From: Filosporella fistucella
Lineage: Eukaryota; Ascomycota; Leotiomycetes; Helotiales
Direction: 5' to 3'
Length of the DNA stretch: 64,000 nt
Assembly: GCA_030077755.1 (NCBI GenBank)
Contig: JAQJZZ010000017.1
Coordinates: forward strand, 62,001 to 126,000
A model generated the notes under the pieces. That model did no database searches and was not told the origin of the DNA. It was given only the letters and a program-made list of their open reading frames with translations. Below are positions 37,801-48,953 of the stretch, one piece after another (position 1 is the stretch's first letter; the number at the start of each line of letters is the position of its first letter). A program made the position numbers and the translations under genes.

Positions 37801-40800
37801 CCTCATTCTGAATTTCATGACCTACATGATCGCCCATCAGATGCAGATCTAGCTCGAAGTTTTGCTGATGATGCTATGATGGAGCCTAAAGAGTTTCCCA
37901 CACCACAAAAAGAAGCTTTTGACATGAAGGACTTGACGGACAAGCCGGCCAGTCAGAAACTCGAGGAGATGACCAGCAGTAACACGGACAACACGAAAGA
38001 AACTGGCCACATACATGAACCTATGTCGCTGATCGAACACAAAACAGCAGGCGCTGGGCATCAAAATCCCCAAAAGACCCACGAGGAGCTGATTCTCAAC
38101 AATGTAACCACGACCGAAAGTGCGAATCATCATGACAAGCCCGCACAGCCCATACGTGGTAGCGGGAATGAGACTGATGATACACATAGATCTGTGACTG
38201 CTGTCGAAGATGATGACAGTCCTTCTGATACTGAAGTTTCACATGAATTCCATGTAGGCGGCGATAATTTGTCAGCTGAGCCCATTGAAAGCCAGGAAGT
38301 GGCCACAGGACATGATAGAATGCCAGAAGACCAGAATCTGGACGATACGAGTCAGTCGGGGCCAAATATGGAAGCGGCCTCGATTGTTGATGAAGCCCAA
38401 CTACCTGAACATGGAGAAAACAGCGAGGGCACAGCAGACCCTCTAAACAAGGTTTCCAGTCCAAAGCAAAGTGCGGACACTACGACTGTCCAGGGAGAAA
38501 ATGATGACCTAACAAAGGTGTCTGACTTGGATGTCGACGAGGCACCCGCTCCCGCATCCATGACTACTGTACGAGTACATCCGGGCGAGGACATACAAAC
38601 CCCTATTCTGAATGGTGATGATAATACTGAACTATCTAACGAACAGCAAAGACACGCGTCTTTCGACATGGCTACTGCAGACAAACCTATTATGGTCACA
38701 GACACTCAACAAGGAAATTATGAAGACAAGTCATCTAATTCAGAGCATTTTGATGACAGCAGGAAACTGTCTGACGAGACCGAATATATGGAAGAACGAG
38801 ATCGTGCGAGTGTGTCCTTGAATTTTCATGACAGTACTCTGGCGCTCGTCCCCAATACAATACAGCATTCCACTACCGACTTTAAAGAGGGCAAACCTGT
38901 AGCTCAACATATGGAAGACAGTAACTTGACGTCGAGCTCTTCACATTCGGATGATACACACGATTTCCCTCTCCCAACAGGGGCTGCCACTCCGTACATC
39001 AGTGAAATTGAGGAGCTGAAATCTGCAGAATCGATTGGAGGCAAGGAGAGTATCTCTGAGAGTCCAGTACAAAGAAGTGAATCTCCTCATGGAGATAAGT
39101 CGATGCAGAGTCAGGGCGACGATGTAACTGAAGTTGGGAATGGATTGAGTCTATCGGAGTCTAAAGAACACACACAACAACCCAAAAATGGGCCTCTTCC
39201 ACCCCAGGACGGTACAATATCGTCAAGCCCTCCGATTGGAATACCAAATTCAATGTTGCAAGATGCTGTATCGACAATGCCAAGCGAGCAACACTTCGGT
39301 GAATCAAGCCCTGATGATTTCACAACTCCAGTTGATCACGCAAATTTACAGACAAACCCTTTCACGTCTGCTAGTCCATTCTCATCCGGAAATCCATTTG
39401 GATATGCTGCGAGACATTCAGGACAAGACGTATCTCGTACATCTGTCGATACTCTACGTCCCTCGCGAGATATCATTACTTCAGCCCCTTCTGATAGCCA
39501 TCTCGATATTTCACAGCCAGTGACTGCCACATCTGATGCTTTCATGTCTGCGGAAGAGGACCATGATCAAGACTCGTTCGAATATCAAAATCACCCTGCA
39601 TTAAACTGGCCACTTCAAAGGAATGGTGAAGTCAATGTGAGCTCGGTTGAGATTCATGACCCACACTATGACGACCAGCATGAAATCAATTATGTAGATC
39701 ATACGCCTCACGAGGAACGATTTCATGACGCCGAGAACTTGTTGTATCATAATGAAGCTCTCTTGCATGCATACGAAACTGATTCCGAGCATCCTTCGAT
39801 CAATGAAGATTTCCGACAGCCTGATGAAAGACCGAGGACTCCACATATGCACCGATTCGATCCACATATCGAGTCTCCTAATACCGTCTTGAACACTGAT
39901 CAATTGTTCGAAGATTCATCTGATGACGAAGCTCTTGGTTATCCATCACCCGAGGACATTGCAGACGAGTATGTTGATGGACCGGCAGAACTGGACACAG
40001 TGCCAGAACATGAAGCACTCCAACATTTTACCGATACTCCATCGAGGAACTCCGGCCTGTTTGCAAATCTGGTTGAGACAATCCGTCCAGACATCCCAAT
40101 TGTACGGCAGATGAGAGATGCTGAGGACGACTCACAATCGATCTCAGATTATTCGCAGTCAACTCCTGCAAGACCTCTTTCCGTCTCATTTGACGAGAAC
40201 GTGAGAGATTACGACGAACATCCCGGCGAATCTCTCCATGTTCGCACGCATACAGCAGATACCATCCCATCGTTCGAATCTTATGCTCAATCTGATTCCA
40301 TCCCGACAACTCCATCAGATGCTGCATCTAGTCCTTTCCAGGAAGCTCACGATGAGCCCGCGATATCTTCATGGAGAGACACTCCTGAACTGGAGGATCA
40401 TCAAGAGTTGAAGCCTCAGGCTTCACCTATGCAGGAGAGTTTTGATCGCTTTAACTCGACCTCCTATCCAAACTATATATCGCCAAAGCAGAGTCGTTCC
40501 AATCTACAGATCGGTACTGAACCACAACTTGGACTACCGACCAGTGATACCCGCACGACTTACCTTTCGCCAAAAACAAGCCAAGTGAATCTGAATGATG
40601 ATGGATCAAAACAAGTGAAACGCACGCCTTCAGCAGAATGGTTGTCCCTCAACACGACAGCAGCTCAAGAGTCTAATGTCAGACCATACGACTCTCCAGT
40701 CTCAGCAACACAATCGGTACCAGGGGAATTATCACCACTAGCCGGGACGCCTCCCAGACGATCGATTGGCCCAATTATCACCACTCCCAGGATGCCGGTT

Positions 40801-41325
40801 TCCTCGCCTTCCACTCCACCAAACAGCTTCTTCCAAAAGACGCGATCCCTCTTTGAAGCAGCATCCGCTCAATCTCCCCCTCCTGTGCCTGCTCGCCGCC
40901 TTTCAGTCAATAGCACAGGTCATGCTGCTCCTCCCCCGCCACCACCTCGCAAATCGCCTTCTAGACCTACATCTCTATATCAATTGCCACCAGCTCGTTC
41001 CCCTCTACGTCAATCGACAAAAGACGAAGGGGAGGAGGATTTGCTCATCCCAAGAAGTCTAGATGGAGATGGTAAACCCCCTAGCCCTGTTTTCACTCTC
41101 CCAAGTCGAAGTGGTAGTATTTCTTCTCTCCACCGCAATGAAGCAAGTCCCACACCTTCCCCCGCATCCAAAGAAGATGGCGGTATCAGGCCGCGGATTA
41201 GCAATCCGTTTCTCGGTACCTTAGGCCGATTCGTTGGCGCGGGATTGGGAGGGCTGGAAGACAGTATGCATAATCCGAACAGGAAAGAGAAAGAACCTTT
41301 GCTTGGAGGCTTGGACGACCGTTGA
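34881..41325 (+). CDS. Giant acidic low-complexity protein with N-terminal coiled coil, unknown function
   Basis: Exons 34881-35405 and 35497-41325 (91-nt intron, phase 0) give 2,117 residues. Residues ~1-175 form a highly charged coiled coil (LELEREQKIKELRAQ onward, Glu/Lys/Arg heptads). The next ~1,500 residues are acidic, Ser/Asp/Glu-rich and look disordered, with no tandem repeat I could phase. The C-terminal ~250 residues are Pro/Ser-rich with SH3-type ligands (PPPVPARR, APPPPPPRKSPSRP). Such proteins act as scaffolds at the cortex or septum in fungi, but that is a guess from composition. The frame remains open for 130 codons after the TGA at 41323, described separately. Long antisense frames here result from composition and are not genes. 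Confidence 0.82.
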
Positions 41326-41715
41326 CCACGCTCGGGGGGCGGGGCTGCGGTGACGAAGGGGAGTAGTGTTGTTCGAGTAGGGTTTGATGAGAGGGTTTGG
41401 AAAGTTGGTGTGGACGATGATAAGAAGGAGAAAAGAAGTTCGCAAATCGGAATAGTTACTGATTTTGAAGGACATAAGGTAACAGCGGTGACCAAAGTCA
41501 GTAACATTGTCAGAACTGGGTTTGATTCTACCGTATGGAAGGTTCATGATACGCCATCACGCCAAAATTCTGCTGAGAATGCAACAGGCAATGGGACAGA
41601 AGCTGCAAAGGGGGATTTCAAAGCCGCTTGGCTTTGGGTGGAAGGCTGGCGGGAAAGGTTGAGGAAGGGAGGCGATGTGGTGGAGAGATGTAGATATGAG
41701 ATATATGATTTATGA
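41326..41715 (+). other. In-frame open extension after the stop of the giant acidic protein
   Basis: After the TGA at 41323-41325 the same frame stays open for 129 sense codons to a TGA at 41713. The predicted peptide has an internal duplication: VVRVGFDERVWKV and, 42 residues later, IVRTGFDSTVWKV, and a Trp-rich segment (AAWLWVEGWRERL). It has no good ATG of its own. A 117-nt in-frame intron (41264-41380, GTATGC donor, GAGTAG acceptor) could remove the stop but would cut into the first motif copy. Readthrough, a recent nonsense change or an alternative splice are the possibilities. Confidence 0.5.
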
Positions 41716-42211
41716 TCCTTTTGCATGAATATGATCGAGTCCTCACTTTGCAGGTTTCTGGGAACGGGGATTTAAGGATATGAAGCTTTTGTTTTGTATT
41801 CTATGTAGGGTTTCTAAAGCACCCAAGATATTTGCCTCCAACTTCCAGCAAATTGATAGCAAAATCAAAGTCTTCAATCACCACTTAAAATTAAGAACTT
41901 ATGAAATGTATGTTGTTCCCATTTTCAATGTTTGATATTCAGAGTGGCAATACACAACTGGGTTGGAGTCAAGTAGATCAGATATCGACCACGTTTGGTA
42001 GTTTTGGAGTGAAAATTGCTCGCTGCCCATTTGGGAGTCACGCTTTGGATCAAAGCTCGGCCACAGTTCGTACTTTTGGGATGTTGCTTCTTAGTTGGGC
42101 CGGGAGCCTTATGGTATTTCTTTTGCCTTCCAAGCGCTTGGGAGTAAAGTTGAGTGTCACTTCTTATTTCCAGGGGCAGAAATTAAATACTTTTTCAATC
42201 ACAACATATGC
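41716..42211. other. Convergent 3' intergenic region
   Basis: About 500 nt between convergent genes; no coding feature recognised. Confidence 0.5.
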
Positions 42212-43785
42212 CTATAAAATAGCTACAACTAGGAAACTACCAAGCATCAGGCTTCCTGCAAACCTTCTCATCCCCGGTCCAGCTTTGGAGGCCAGCTGTG
42301 ATGTGGTACTCGAAGGTGCACCTGTCTGTGTAGCTGTATAATTACTTGTGCTGGACGGGATAGCACCCGTTCCCACTGGTATCCCGCTGGTTCTAGGACT
42401 GGCTATAGCGCTTCCCGTCCCAATTGCGATACTCGCTGTGGTAGCCAGTGTCGAGCTGACGCTATTTCCTCCATTAGAATTTTTCGTAGACACCTCCACA
42501 GTGCTCGATACTCCCGCGCTCGAAATCCCCCCCGGACCCGATACCACTGCACTGCTGCTTACAACAGAAGCCTGTGTACTGCTTGCCACTGTACTGGATA
42601 ATACACTGGCAGCATTCAACCAGGGAGCAACAACGCATTGACTTGCCAATTTATTGTCCACAAACACACCATTCTGCTTACTAGGCGTAAGGCTCAATAT
42701 ATAACTCGTCGAAAAACTGCCTGCTCCCCAAGCAATATACCCCAGGAAGACATCGGAATTCTGGTTTAAAAATGTGTTTTGAGCACAAAATGCAGTAAAA
42801 CAGCTAGCTGTACTGCCAGCTCCAGTTTCACTTACGAGAGCCTGTCGTTTATTGGTACGTAGGAAATCTGCAGCGATTTGAAAAGCGTCTGCTATGTTAT
42901 CGGTTGTGCATTCGGCATGAGTCCCGGAGTTATCGACATCGAGATATTTATGGAGATCCAGAATCAGGTTCGTCGTTGTACTGTCGGGATTGGTGATTTT
43001 GATTAACTCGGCGGCAGAACCGGAGGAGACGAACTGTCCAGCTGACGCAAAATTTGTACCTGGAAGGAGGATCATCTGAGATGTTGCGCCTGTGTTGCGA
43101 ATAGCGGTAACGGCTGCTTGAACAGAGGCAGCCCATGTGGGTACATCCAAGTCGTGGGGTTCGTTCATGAGGCCAAAGATGACCTTGGTATTTGATTTAT
43201 ATTTAGTTGCAAGTTGCGACCAGAGATCTGCGAATTGCGCATCTGTGACTGCGCCCGAGGATTGGCCTATGATTTGACCATTGAAACGAGCGAAGTTATG
43301 AAGATCGATCGCACAGTAGGTGCCAGTTGAAAGACATGATTGCATTAAGTCATCGTATTTTGCGAAGTTTGTGGTGTCAAGTTTGCCGCCTAATTTGTTT
43401 GCTACGAGGAATTGCCAGGAGACGGCTATATTTGTTAGATAGCTAGAACGTTTTGGAAAAAGGATGGACATACGGAGACGAAATACATTCATTTGGTCGT
43501 CTTTGACAAAATGTTGCATTTGGCCGAGGCCATCTGCTCCGTTCAACGTACTAAGAGGTGCTTGAACTGATGAAGTCGGACACGTTCCCTATCTTCATCA
43601 GACCCTTACAAGATTTTCGAGTGCAAGAACTTACATCAATCGCACAACCAAACTCGAAACCAGGAATGTTCATCCCCTAGATGTTTAGATGGAGCAATAG
43701 ATCAGAACAACCGACTTACCATGAATTGGACTTTAGCCACGACCGATGAGACCCCACCAAGAAACAATAGGGAATTTAACAACAT
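42212..43785 (-). CDS. GPI-anchored endo-beta-1,4-glucanase, GH5 subfamily 5
   Basis: Exons 43785-43720, 43676-43635, 43588-43474 and 43425-42212 give 1,437 nt and 478 residues. A signal peptide (MLLNSLLFLGGVSSVVA) leads directly into the catalytic domain with GMNIPGFEFGCAID, DGLGQMQHFV and RLPVSWQFL, closely paralleling Trichoderma EG2/Cel5A. The acid/base Glu163 is in GLMNEPHD and the nucleophile Glu274 in VSETGAG. There is no CBM1 at the N-terminus. After about residue 335 comes a Ser/Thr-rich stalk and a C-terminal hydrophobic segment (GSLMLGSFLVVAIL) preceded by small residues and a basic stretch, the form of a GPI-anchor signal. It should cleave cellulose at the cell surface rather than free in the medium. 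Exon 2 is only 42 nt. Confidence 0.93.
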
Positions 43786-44466
43786 ATCGAACGATAAAAG
43801 ATAGTGAGAAACGAATGTGTAACGAACGAGAGTTAAGCAAGGAGAGAAACCACGAAAAGGCAGACCATTCACCTTTATGTGCATTCAGCATGATCAAAGT
43901 GGAGTTTTAAACTCAGCCACAGAGGCAGTATCATCATCAATGCACAAGGTGATCAAACGAGACTGGGAGTATGATCGTAGAAATGCCTGTGCTACCCGCT
44001 TGACGGCAAAGTTAATGGCAATGAGGAAATGCATGAATGGAGATCAGATGAACAACCCATGGGGGAAGCAGCGATAACCAATCGCTTGGAGTGCTGGGAC
44101 GCCAAGGAGGGTGAAAAGGGGATAAGACAGTAGTTGTTTCGTGTGGTAAGGCCCCCGATGCACGTGATGCGGCTGCATTTAACTTGCGGAGCTGCGATGT
44201 TGAGGCTTAGAAAAAGTAGGGACAGGAGAGATGAGATGTAGATCGAAGACATTGGGGAAGTGCCGAGGAAGGTGAAGAAATTGTAAATGCAGTGCTCCAA
44301 TTGCGGATGAAACAGCTCGCTTGAGGCTCAAATCCCGCTGACGTGCGGAAACAGTCATTGTCCACTCCTATCAATTCCTACAGCATCATCACCCATTGAA
44401 CTATCAGTCTGGAGGCCAAACAAATAAGCCGAAACTGAACTTCGTTGCAAATGCCCATCCATCAAC
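43786..44466. other. Divergent promoter region, no gene seen
   Basis: Lies between the divergent cellulase and small membrane-protein genes. Only short frames without domains. Confidence 0.5.
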
Positions 44467-44901
44467 ATGGTATTCAACGTCCCAATAAATCTCCCATGGT
44501 TCATCAGCATCCACGCTGCAGGACTTACCGTCATCGGTCTCTCTCTCCTCGACTTCATACCATCATTCTCTTCCAGACCAGCTGAGCCCACTTCCTCAAT
44601 CGCCAAAAGGACCTCAACAACAGCTCCACAGCCCAATCCAGCCCTCGGGATCGCAACCGTCGCTCTCGGCCTAGCTTATTTCTTCACATCATATATGCCA
44701 GTAGCGGAAAATCAATTTTTGTATGCTACAGTCCCTGTACGCATGATTCTGGGAGTTGCAGCCGGATTGAGGGTAATAAATGGAGGGTTAGAGGAGAAAG
44801 AGAGGAAGAATATGCTCGGGATTGCGGTGTATGATGGGTTTGGCGGGTTGATATTGGGTTGGTATCTGGGAACTTGGACTGGAAGAGTGCCAGGAACCTG
44901 A
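44467..44901 (+). CDS. Small multi-pass membrane protein, unknown function
   Basis: A single exon of 144 codons from MVFNVPINLPWFISIH. Four hydrophobic segments are visible: about residues 12-30, 60-77, 82-105 and 115-135, with a Ser/Pro/Thr-rich loop after the first. Codon choice and the clean start and stop argue that it is real; no family was recognised. Helix 4 is glycine-rich (DGFGGLILGWYLGTW), as in small helical-packing proteins. It lies 310 nt upstream of the acylphosphatase gene on the same strand, with no evidence of a functional link. Confidence 0.7.
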   Translation: MVFNVPINLPWFISIHAAGLTVIGLSLLDFIPSFSSRPAEPTSSIAKRTSTTAPQPNPALGIATVALGLAYFFTSYMPVAENQFLYATVPVRMILGVAAGLRVINGGLEEKERKNMLGIAVYDGFGGLILGWYLGTWTGRVPGT

Positions 44902-45211
44902 TCTTAATCATGAGAGAATACGGTTGTGTGAAGTATTAATGAGGACGACAATTGAAATAGGGTATCAATGTAGTTGTGCAAAGGGATGGCAGAGCTTGGG
45001 AACAGTACCAAGTACTAGCATAATTCGGCACAAATGCATTTTGTGTGTCCACACCGCCTCTGACCAGTTCGGAATATTGCCATATCGTGCCCCACCTCCA
45101 GATATGACGAAGCGCTTTCATGAGATATTAATATTGTATGCAGAGCTTCCCTCTTCACCAAATACCTCAAATACTCAATCATTATACGATATTGAACTGT
45201 TGCAAGCAATT
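44902..45211. other. Short intergenic region
   Basis: 3' UTR of the membrane-protein gene and promoter of the acylphosphatase gene; a 127-codon frame crossing here is a shadow of the acylphosphatase exons in another frame. Confidence 0.5.
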
Positions 45212-45681
45212 ATGGCGAAAAGAGTCTGTATTCTGAATAGTTCATTAGATTATCAGTGGCTGATCAGATCAGTTCTCTTTCCTCGTACATGGCGATGTCC
45301 AAGGTAAGTTCGTGACCTTTGAATCATGGAGTCTTTCTGATGTGGTCTTAAGGTGTTGGATTCCGGTATCTTCCATCGTTGACTGTTGGATTCAATTCCA
45401 TTAATTGTTCCAAGATATTTTACCCGCAAACAAGCCACATCCATGAATCTTACTGGGTGGGTGAGAAACACACACAACAACAAGGTGAGGGTTCATGGAA
45501 CTATGTCAGTTTTGTGTTGACAAAGAGGCAGGTTGAGGGAGAAGCACAGGGCGAAGATGAACAATTGCAGAATTTCTTGAAAGCTATTGATCGAGGACCC
45601 CCTGGATCACACGTTGTCAAGCTGGAGAAGACTGAGAAAGAGGTCGTGGATGATGAAGAGGGTTTCTATGTTAAGAGATGA
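45212..45681 (+). CDS. Acylphosphatase, five small exons
   Basis: Exons 45212-45223, 45273-45303, 45353-45365, 45415-45484 and 45532-45681 sum to 276 nt and 91 residues, the normal family length. Spliced, the protein reads MAKRFSFLVHGDVQGVGFRY, then TGWVRNTHNNKVEGEAQGED, the two acylphosphatase signatures; the catalytic Arg is in GVGFRY and the Asn in GWVRNT. All four introns are 47-49 nt with GT-AG ends; the first has a GTCTGT donor, weaker than the others. Exons of 12, 31 and 13 nt make the gene invisible to simple frame scans: only the last exon gives an obvious frame. The enzyme hydrolyses carboxyl-phosphate bonds of acylphosphates such as 1,3-bisphosphoglycerate. Confidence 0.92.
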
Positions 45682-45952
45682 GAGTTGCCTGTTGGCTAAG
45701 AGTTCATGAGAGGTAAAGGGTATGGACTGCGACAGGTTGTCTTTGGTTGCACAAAACGATAGGGCTAGCAGGTAATTCGCGAGACGAAAAATATGGAATA
45801 CAACAGATTGCTTCTATCATGGGGGTATTCCAGGAAGAATTTTGGCTCCTGGAAGAGCCCAGAATGAGTAACATGCACTAAACATCCGGGGACCCCTTCC
45901 AATGACATGTCCATATCTCACAAGTATTACCATTGTCTCCATCGATGATACC

Positions 45953-46411
45953 CTAGCAATGTACATCTCCAGAATCCCAAGTCCAATAGCTCGCGACAGT
46001 ATCCTTAATTCCCGCAAGTCCTTGTCCACTTGCCGGCTGGCTCCAAGCCAGTGCCTCAGGATTGATCCAGAAAGCTGTCTCGCTATCCCGAACCAGCACT
46101 TGTCCTAACACCCCAAAAACATCAACTTGAACATACGGCGAGGAGCAGTTGAATGAGCCCCATGGACCACTGAATGATGTATTTGTGGGAATACCACCGG
46201 GTACGAAAGTAGGTTGGAACGCATTACTTTCTACGCCATCGTAATGGCCGTTGCAGATTTGGACGTTGTTCTTTTCGAGGTAAATGGAGGGGAGGTAGGT
46301 AGTCGTGTAGGTTTTGGTATTTGTATGCTGCTGAATTATCCCGTGAGTACGGTAACATGCTGAGGCAAGGGTGAGGAGGGTGAAGGTTGGAAGAATGATT
46401 GAAGGTCGCAT
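45953..46411 (-). CDS. Small secreted protein, unknown function
   Basis: One exon of 152 codons starting at 46411 with a good signal peptide (MRPSIILPTFTLLTLASAC). The frame is open for 48 more codons upstream, but that part lacks secretion features and the inner ATG is preferred. The mature part is about 133 residues with four cysteines (one just after cleavage, then ICNGHYDG, FNCSSPY and a C-terminal Cys) and several N-glycosylation sequons (NTS, NCS). No enzyme domain is recognised. Size, secretion and cysteines make it an effector candidate, but nothing in the sequence shows host action. Confidence 0.7.
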   Translation of the reverse strand: MRPSIILPTFTLLTLASACYRTHGIIQQHTNTKTYTTTYLPSIYLEKNNVQICNGHYDGVESNAFQPTFVPGGIPTNTSFSGPWGSFNCSSPYVQVDVFGVLGQVLVRDSETAFWINPEALAWSQPASGQGLAGIKDTVASYWTWDSGDVHC

Positions 46412-47396
46412 GGTGATTCGAGCTAGGGTAGACGTTTCGACGGGATGTTGAGTTCGATGAAATGTTGAGCCTATGTTAGCTGGAGGAATTGAAGAGGATT
46501 CCAAGATTGCAGAGCTATGCCACGAAGAATGAAGGACAAGTGGAATATATAGCAATATTTACCTACCCGGTGGCATGCTCTGCGTCACAAGAAACATCAC
46601 TTGATGCCGCCAAAGACATCGTATCGCAGCCTGCTCAATAGCAAAGCACTCGGCTCGTATTGTAGAAAGAATCGTAAATTTTTCGTCTAATGATGACTTT
46701 GGGAATAACTTTGGCCAATCGGATGCAGAATCTGTGGCAGGCTGAAAGAAATAAGATGAAATGTTTTCATGCCGGAAGATCGATCAGGCTAAACAAACGC
46801 CGAGAATCCTTCAGATATACAGAAACTCTCTGCTGGTGCCTTAACTTCGCAATCCATCTGTTATTGTTCTTATTTGCAGCGGGGTAAGGTGAGGCCATAC
46901 GACGGACTTTGTCCAGTGGATCAGAGATGGGTTGAGGTCGAAAATAGCTTCATTCCCAGTCTGGGGTTCGGGCCGTCGGCATATCGTGATCACCTGATCT
47001 TGGAGCTTTCCAACATTCCATACCCTTTTTTCTCTTGAGCTAACTTGCGCTCGCAGAAGTACTGCAATTCATGCAAAGCTCCGGGGAGGTAGATAACTCT
47101 CCAATTCATGTATATGAATGGATCTCTGAAGTATTGATTCGAGGAATTGAAGACAACTCGTCGATGGCCGGGGGCAGAATCCAGATTGACTACGCCATAT
47201 TTCTTTCGTTCAAAAAGCTTCCTTGGGAGTTTCATACTTCAACTTCCATGTTATCTTTATAGCTGCTTCCACTATTCTGGAACCTCAATTTCTGGGTTTC
47301 CTTCAAGCACTACGGAAGTAGCCTTCAAAAATCTTTATGGTAGCCTGCGGCTCGACCCCAGCTTCCTCCAGAGCTTTATCCTTCCGTCTACAACTG

Positions 47397-47402
47397 CCTC
47401 GG
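47397..47402 (+). promoter_or_regulatory. CCTCGG hexamer, FarA/FarB-type fatty-acid response site
   Basis: Exact CCTCGG, 211 nt upstream of the thiolase ATG. In Aspergillus this hexamer is the binding core of the fatty-acid regulators FarA/FarB in promoters of beta-oxidation genes. Assignment here is by motif and context only. Confidence 0.45.
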
Positions 47403-47517
47403 GACAAATACCAGAATGTACAAAGTCGCCGAGGAATGTCTAGCATTTTTTAAGTCAAGTTTGTCGATATAAAAGGTTTCAAGCTACACGTGACCCCGGC
47501 TTTCGGCCAAAAAGAAG

Positions 47518-47523
47518 CCTCGG
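47518..47523 (+). promoter_or_regulatory. Second CCTCGG hexamer in the thiolase promoter
   Basis: Exact CCTCGG, 90 nt upstream of the ATG, inside an imperfect palindrome GAAGCCTCGGCTTC. A second copy within 125 nt in front of a beta-oxidation gene strengthens the FarA-type reading. Confidence 0.55.
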
Positions 47524-47612
47524 CTTCCCCACGCTTACAGCTTCCAGACTTCAAAACCGCCTCCATTCCTTCCAAATAATCCATTTCTACAACCACCTAT
47601 TCGCACTTCACA

Positions 47613-48953
47613 ATGGCCGCCGAAAGACTTTCTTCTATCTTCAAGCATTTGACTCCTGCTTCCTCAGGATTGTCTGCAATGTAAGCTTGCTTCGACGTCA
47701 TCAAAGCACATGCTAATCCCGGCAGCACTTCCAAGAATGCAGACGATATTGTCATTACCCTCGCAATCCGAACACCTCTTACAAAAGGTTTCAAGGGTGG
47801 ATTGAAGGATACTGAACTCGACTTTCTTGTATACTCTCTTTTGAAGCAGGTCGTCCAGAAATCAAGAATCGACCCCGCTCTCGTTGAGGATATCTGTTGT
47901 GGCAATGTACGTTCACTAATCATTGGCATACCTTTCTAACATCCGCAGGTTTCTGATGGCAAAGCTGCATACAAGCTTCGTGCTGCAGCTCTTGCAGCAG
48001 GCTTCCCTAATACTACTGCTGCCTCCACCGTAAATCGATTCTGCTCCTCCGGTCTCAAAGCCACACAAGATATTGCCAACCAGATTGCTTCCGGAAGCAT
48101 TGATATTGGTGTTGCTATGGGTGCAGAGATGATGTCTGTTGGAGGTGATAGACTTGAGAAGCCTTTCCACCCGGAGGTTCTACAAAATCAGGAAGCTGCT
48201 GATTGTATGCAACCTATGGGTCAGACATCTGAAAACGTTGGCAATGACTTCAACATTACAAGGGAGAAGCAAGACAGATACGCCGCAGAGAGTTATCACC
48301 GCGCTGAGGTCGCGCAAAAGGCCGGATGGTTCGATGATGAAATTGTTCCAATTGTTGCCGAGGTCAAGGACCCAAAGACTGGTGAGGTCAAGAAGGTTAC
48401 TTTGACCAAGGACGAGGGACCAAGATGGGGTACAACATATGAGGGACTGGCAAAGATCCGCCCCGCTTTTCCAGACTTTGGCGATAAGTCAACTGGTGGA
48501 AACTCTTCTCAAGTGACTGACGGCGCTGCCGCTGTACTTTTGATGAAGCGTTCTCGTGCTATCGAGCTTGGTCAGCCAATTTTGGCCAAGTATGTTGGTG
48601 CCACTGTTGCGGGTCTCGCTCCTCGAATTATGGGCATTGGGCCATCGATCGCCATCCCCAAGCTCTTGAGCAAATTCAATATCACCGTCGATGATTGTGA
48701 TGTTATTGAAGTCAACGAGGCATTCGCCTCAATGGCTGTATACTGCAAGGACACATTGAAATTGCCATATGAGAAGATGAATCCTCGTGGTGGAGCTATT
48801 GCTCTGGGACATCCACTGGGTGCTACTGGAGCAAGACAAATTGTTACTGGATTGAGTGAGTGCAGGAGGCAAAAGAAGAAGATATTATTGACGAGTATGT
48901 GTATTGGTACTGGACAGGGAATGGCGGGGCTGTTTGTGAATGAGCAATTGTGA
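47613..48953 (+). CDS. POT1: Peroxisomal 3-ketoacyl-CoA thiolase (PTS2)
   Basis: Exons 47613-47680, 47726-47906 and 47949-48953 give 1,254 nt and 417 residues, the same length as yeast Pot1. The N-terminus MAAERLSSIFKHLTP contains an exact PTS2 nonapeptide (R-L-x5-H-L), so import by Pex7 is expected. The nucleophilic Cys115 lies in NRFCSSGLKA; the C-terminal GHPLGATGARQ (His371) and CIGTGQGMAG (Cys401) complete the thiolase active site. It performs the last step of fatty-acid beta-oxidation, cleaving 3-ketoacyl-CoA to acetyl-CoA. PTS2, residue count and the GAEMMS block separate it from cytosolic acetoacetyl-CoA thiolase (ERG10). Two upstream CCTCGG motifs suggest induction by fatty acids. 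Confidence 0.95.

Larger units (their letters stand above)
46412..47612. other. Divergent intergenic region with thiolase promoter
   Basis: 1.2 kb between the secreted-protein and thiolase genes. 46412-47390 holds no recognised gene. The last 220 nt contain two CCTCGG hexamers and a CACGTG at 47489-47494 upstream of the thiolase. Confidence 0.5.
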
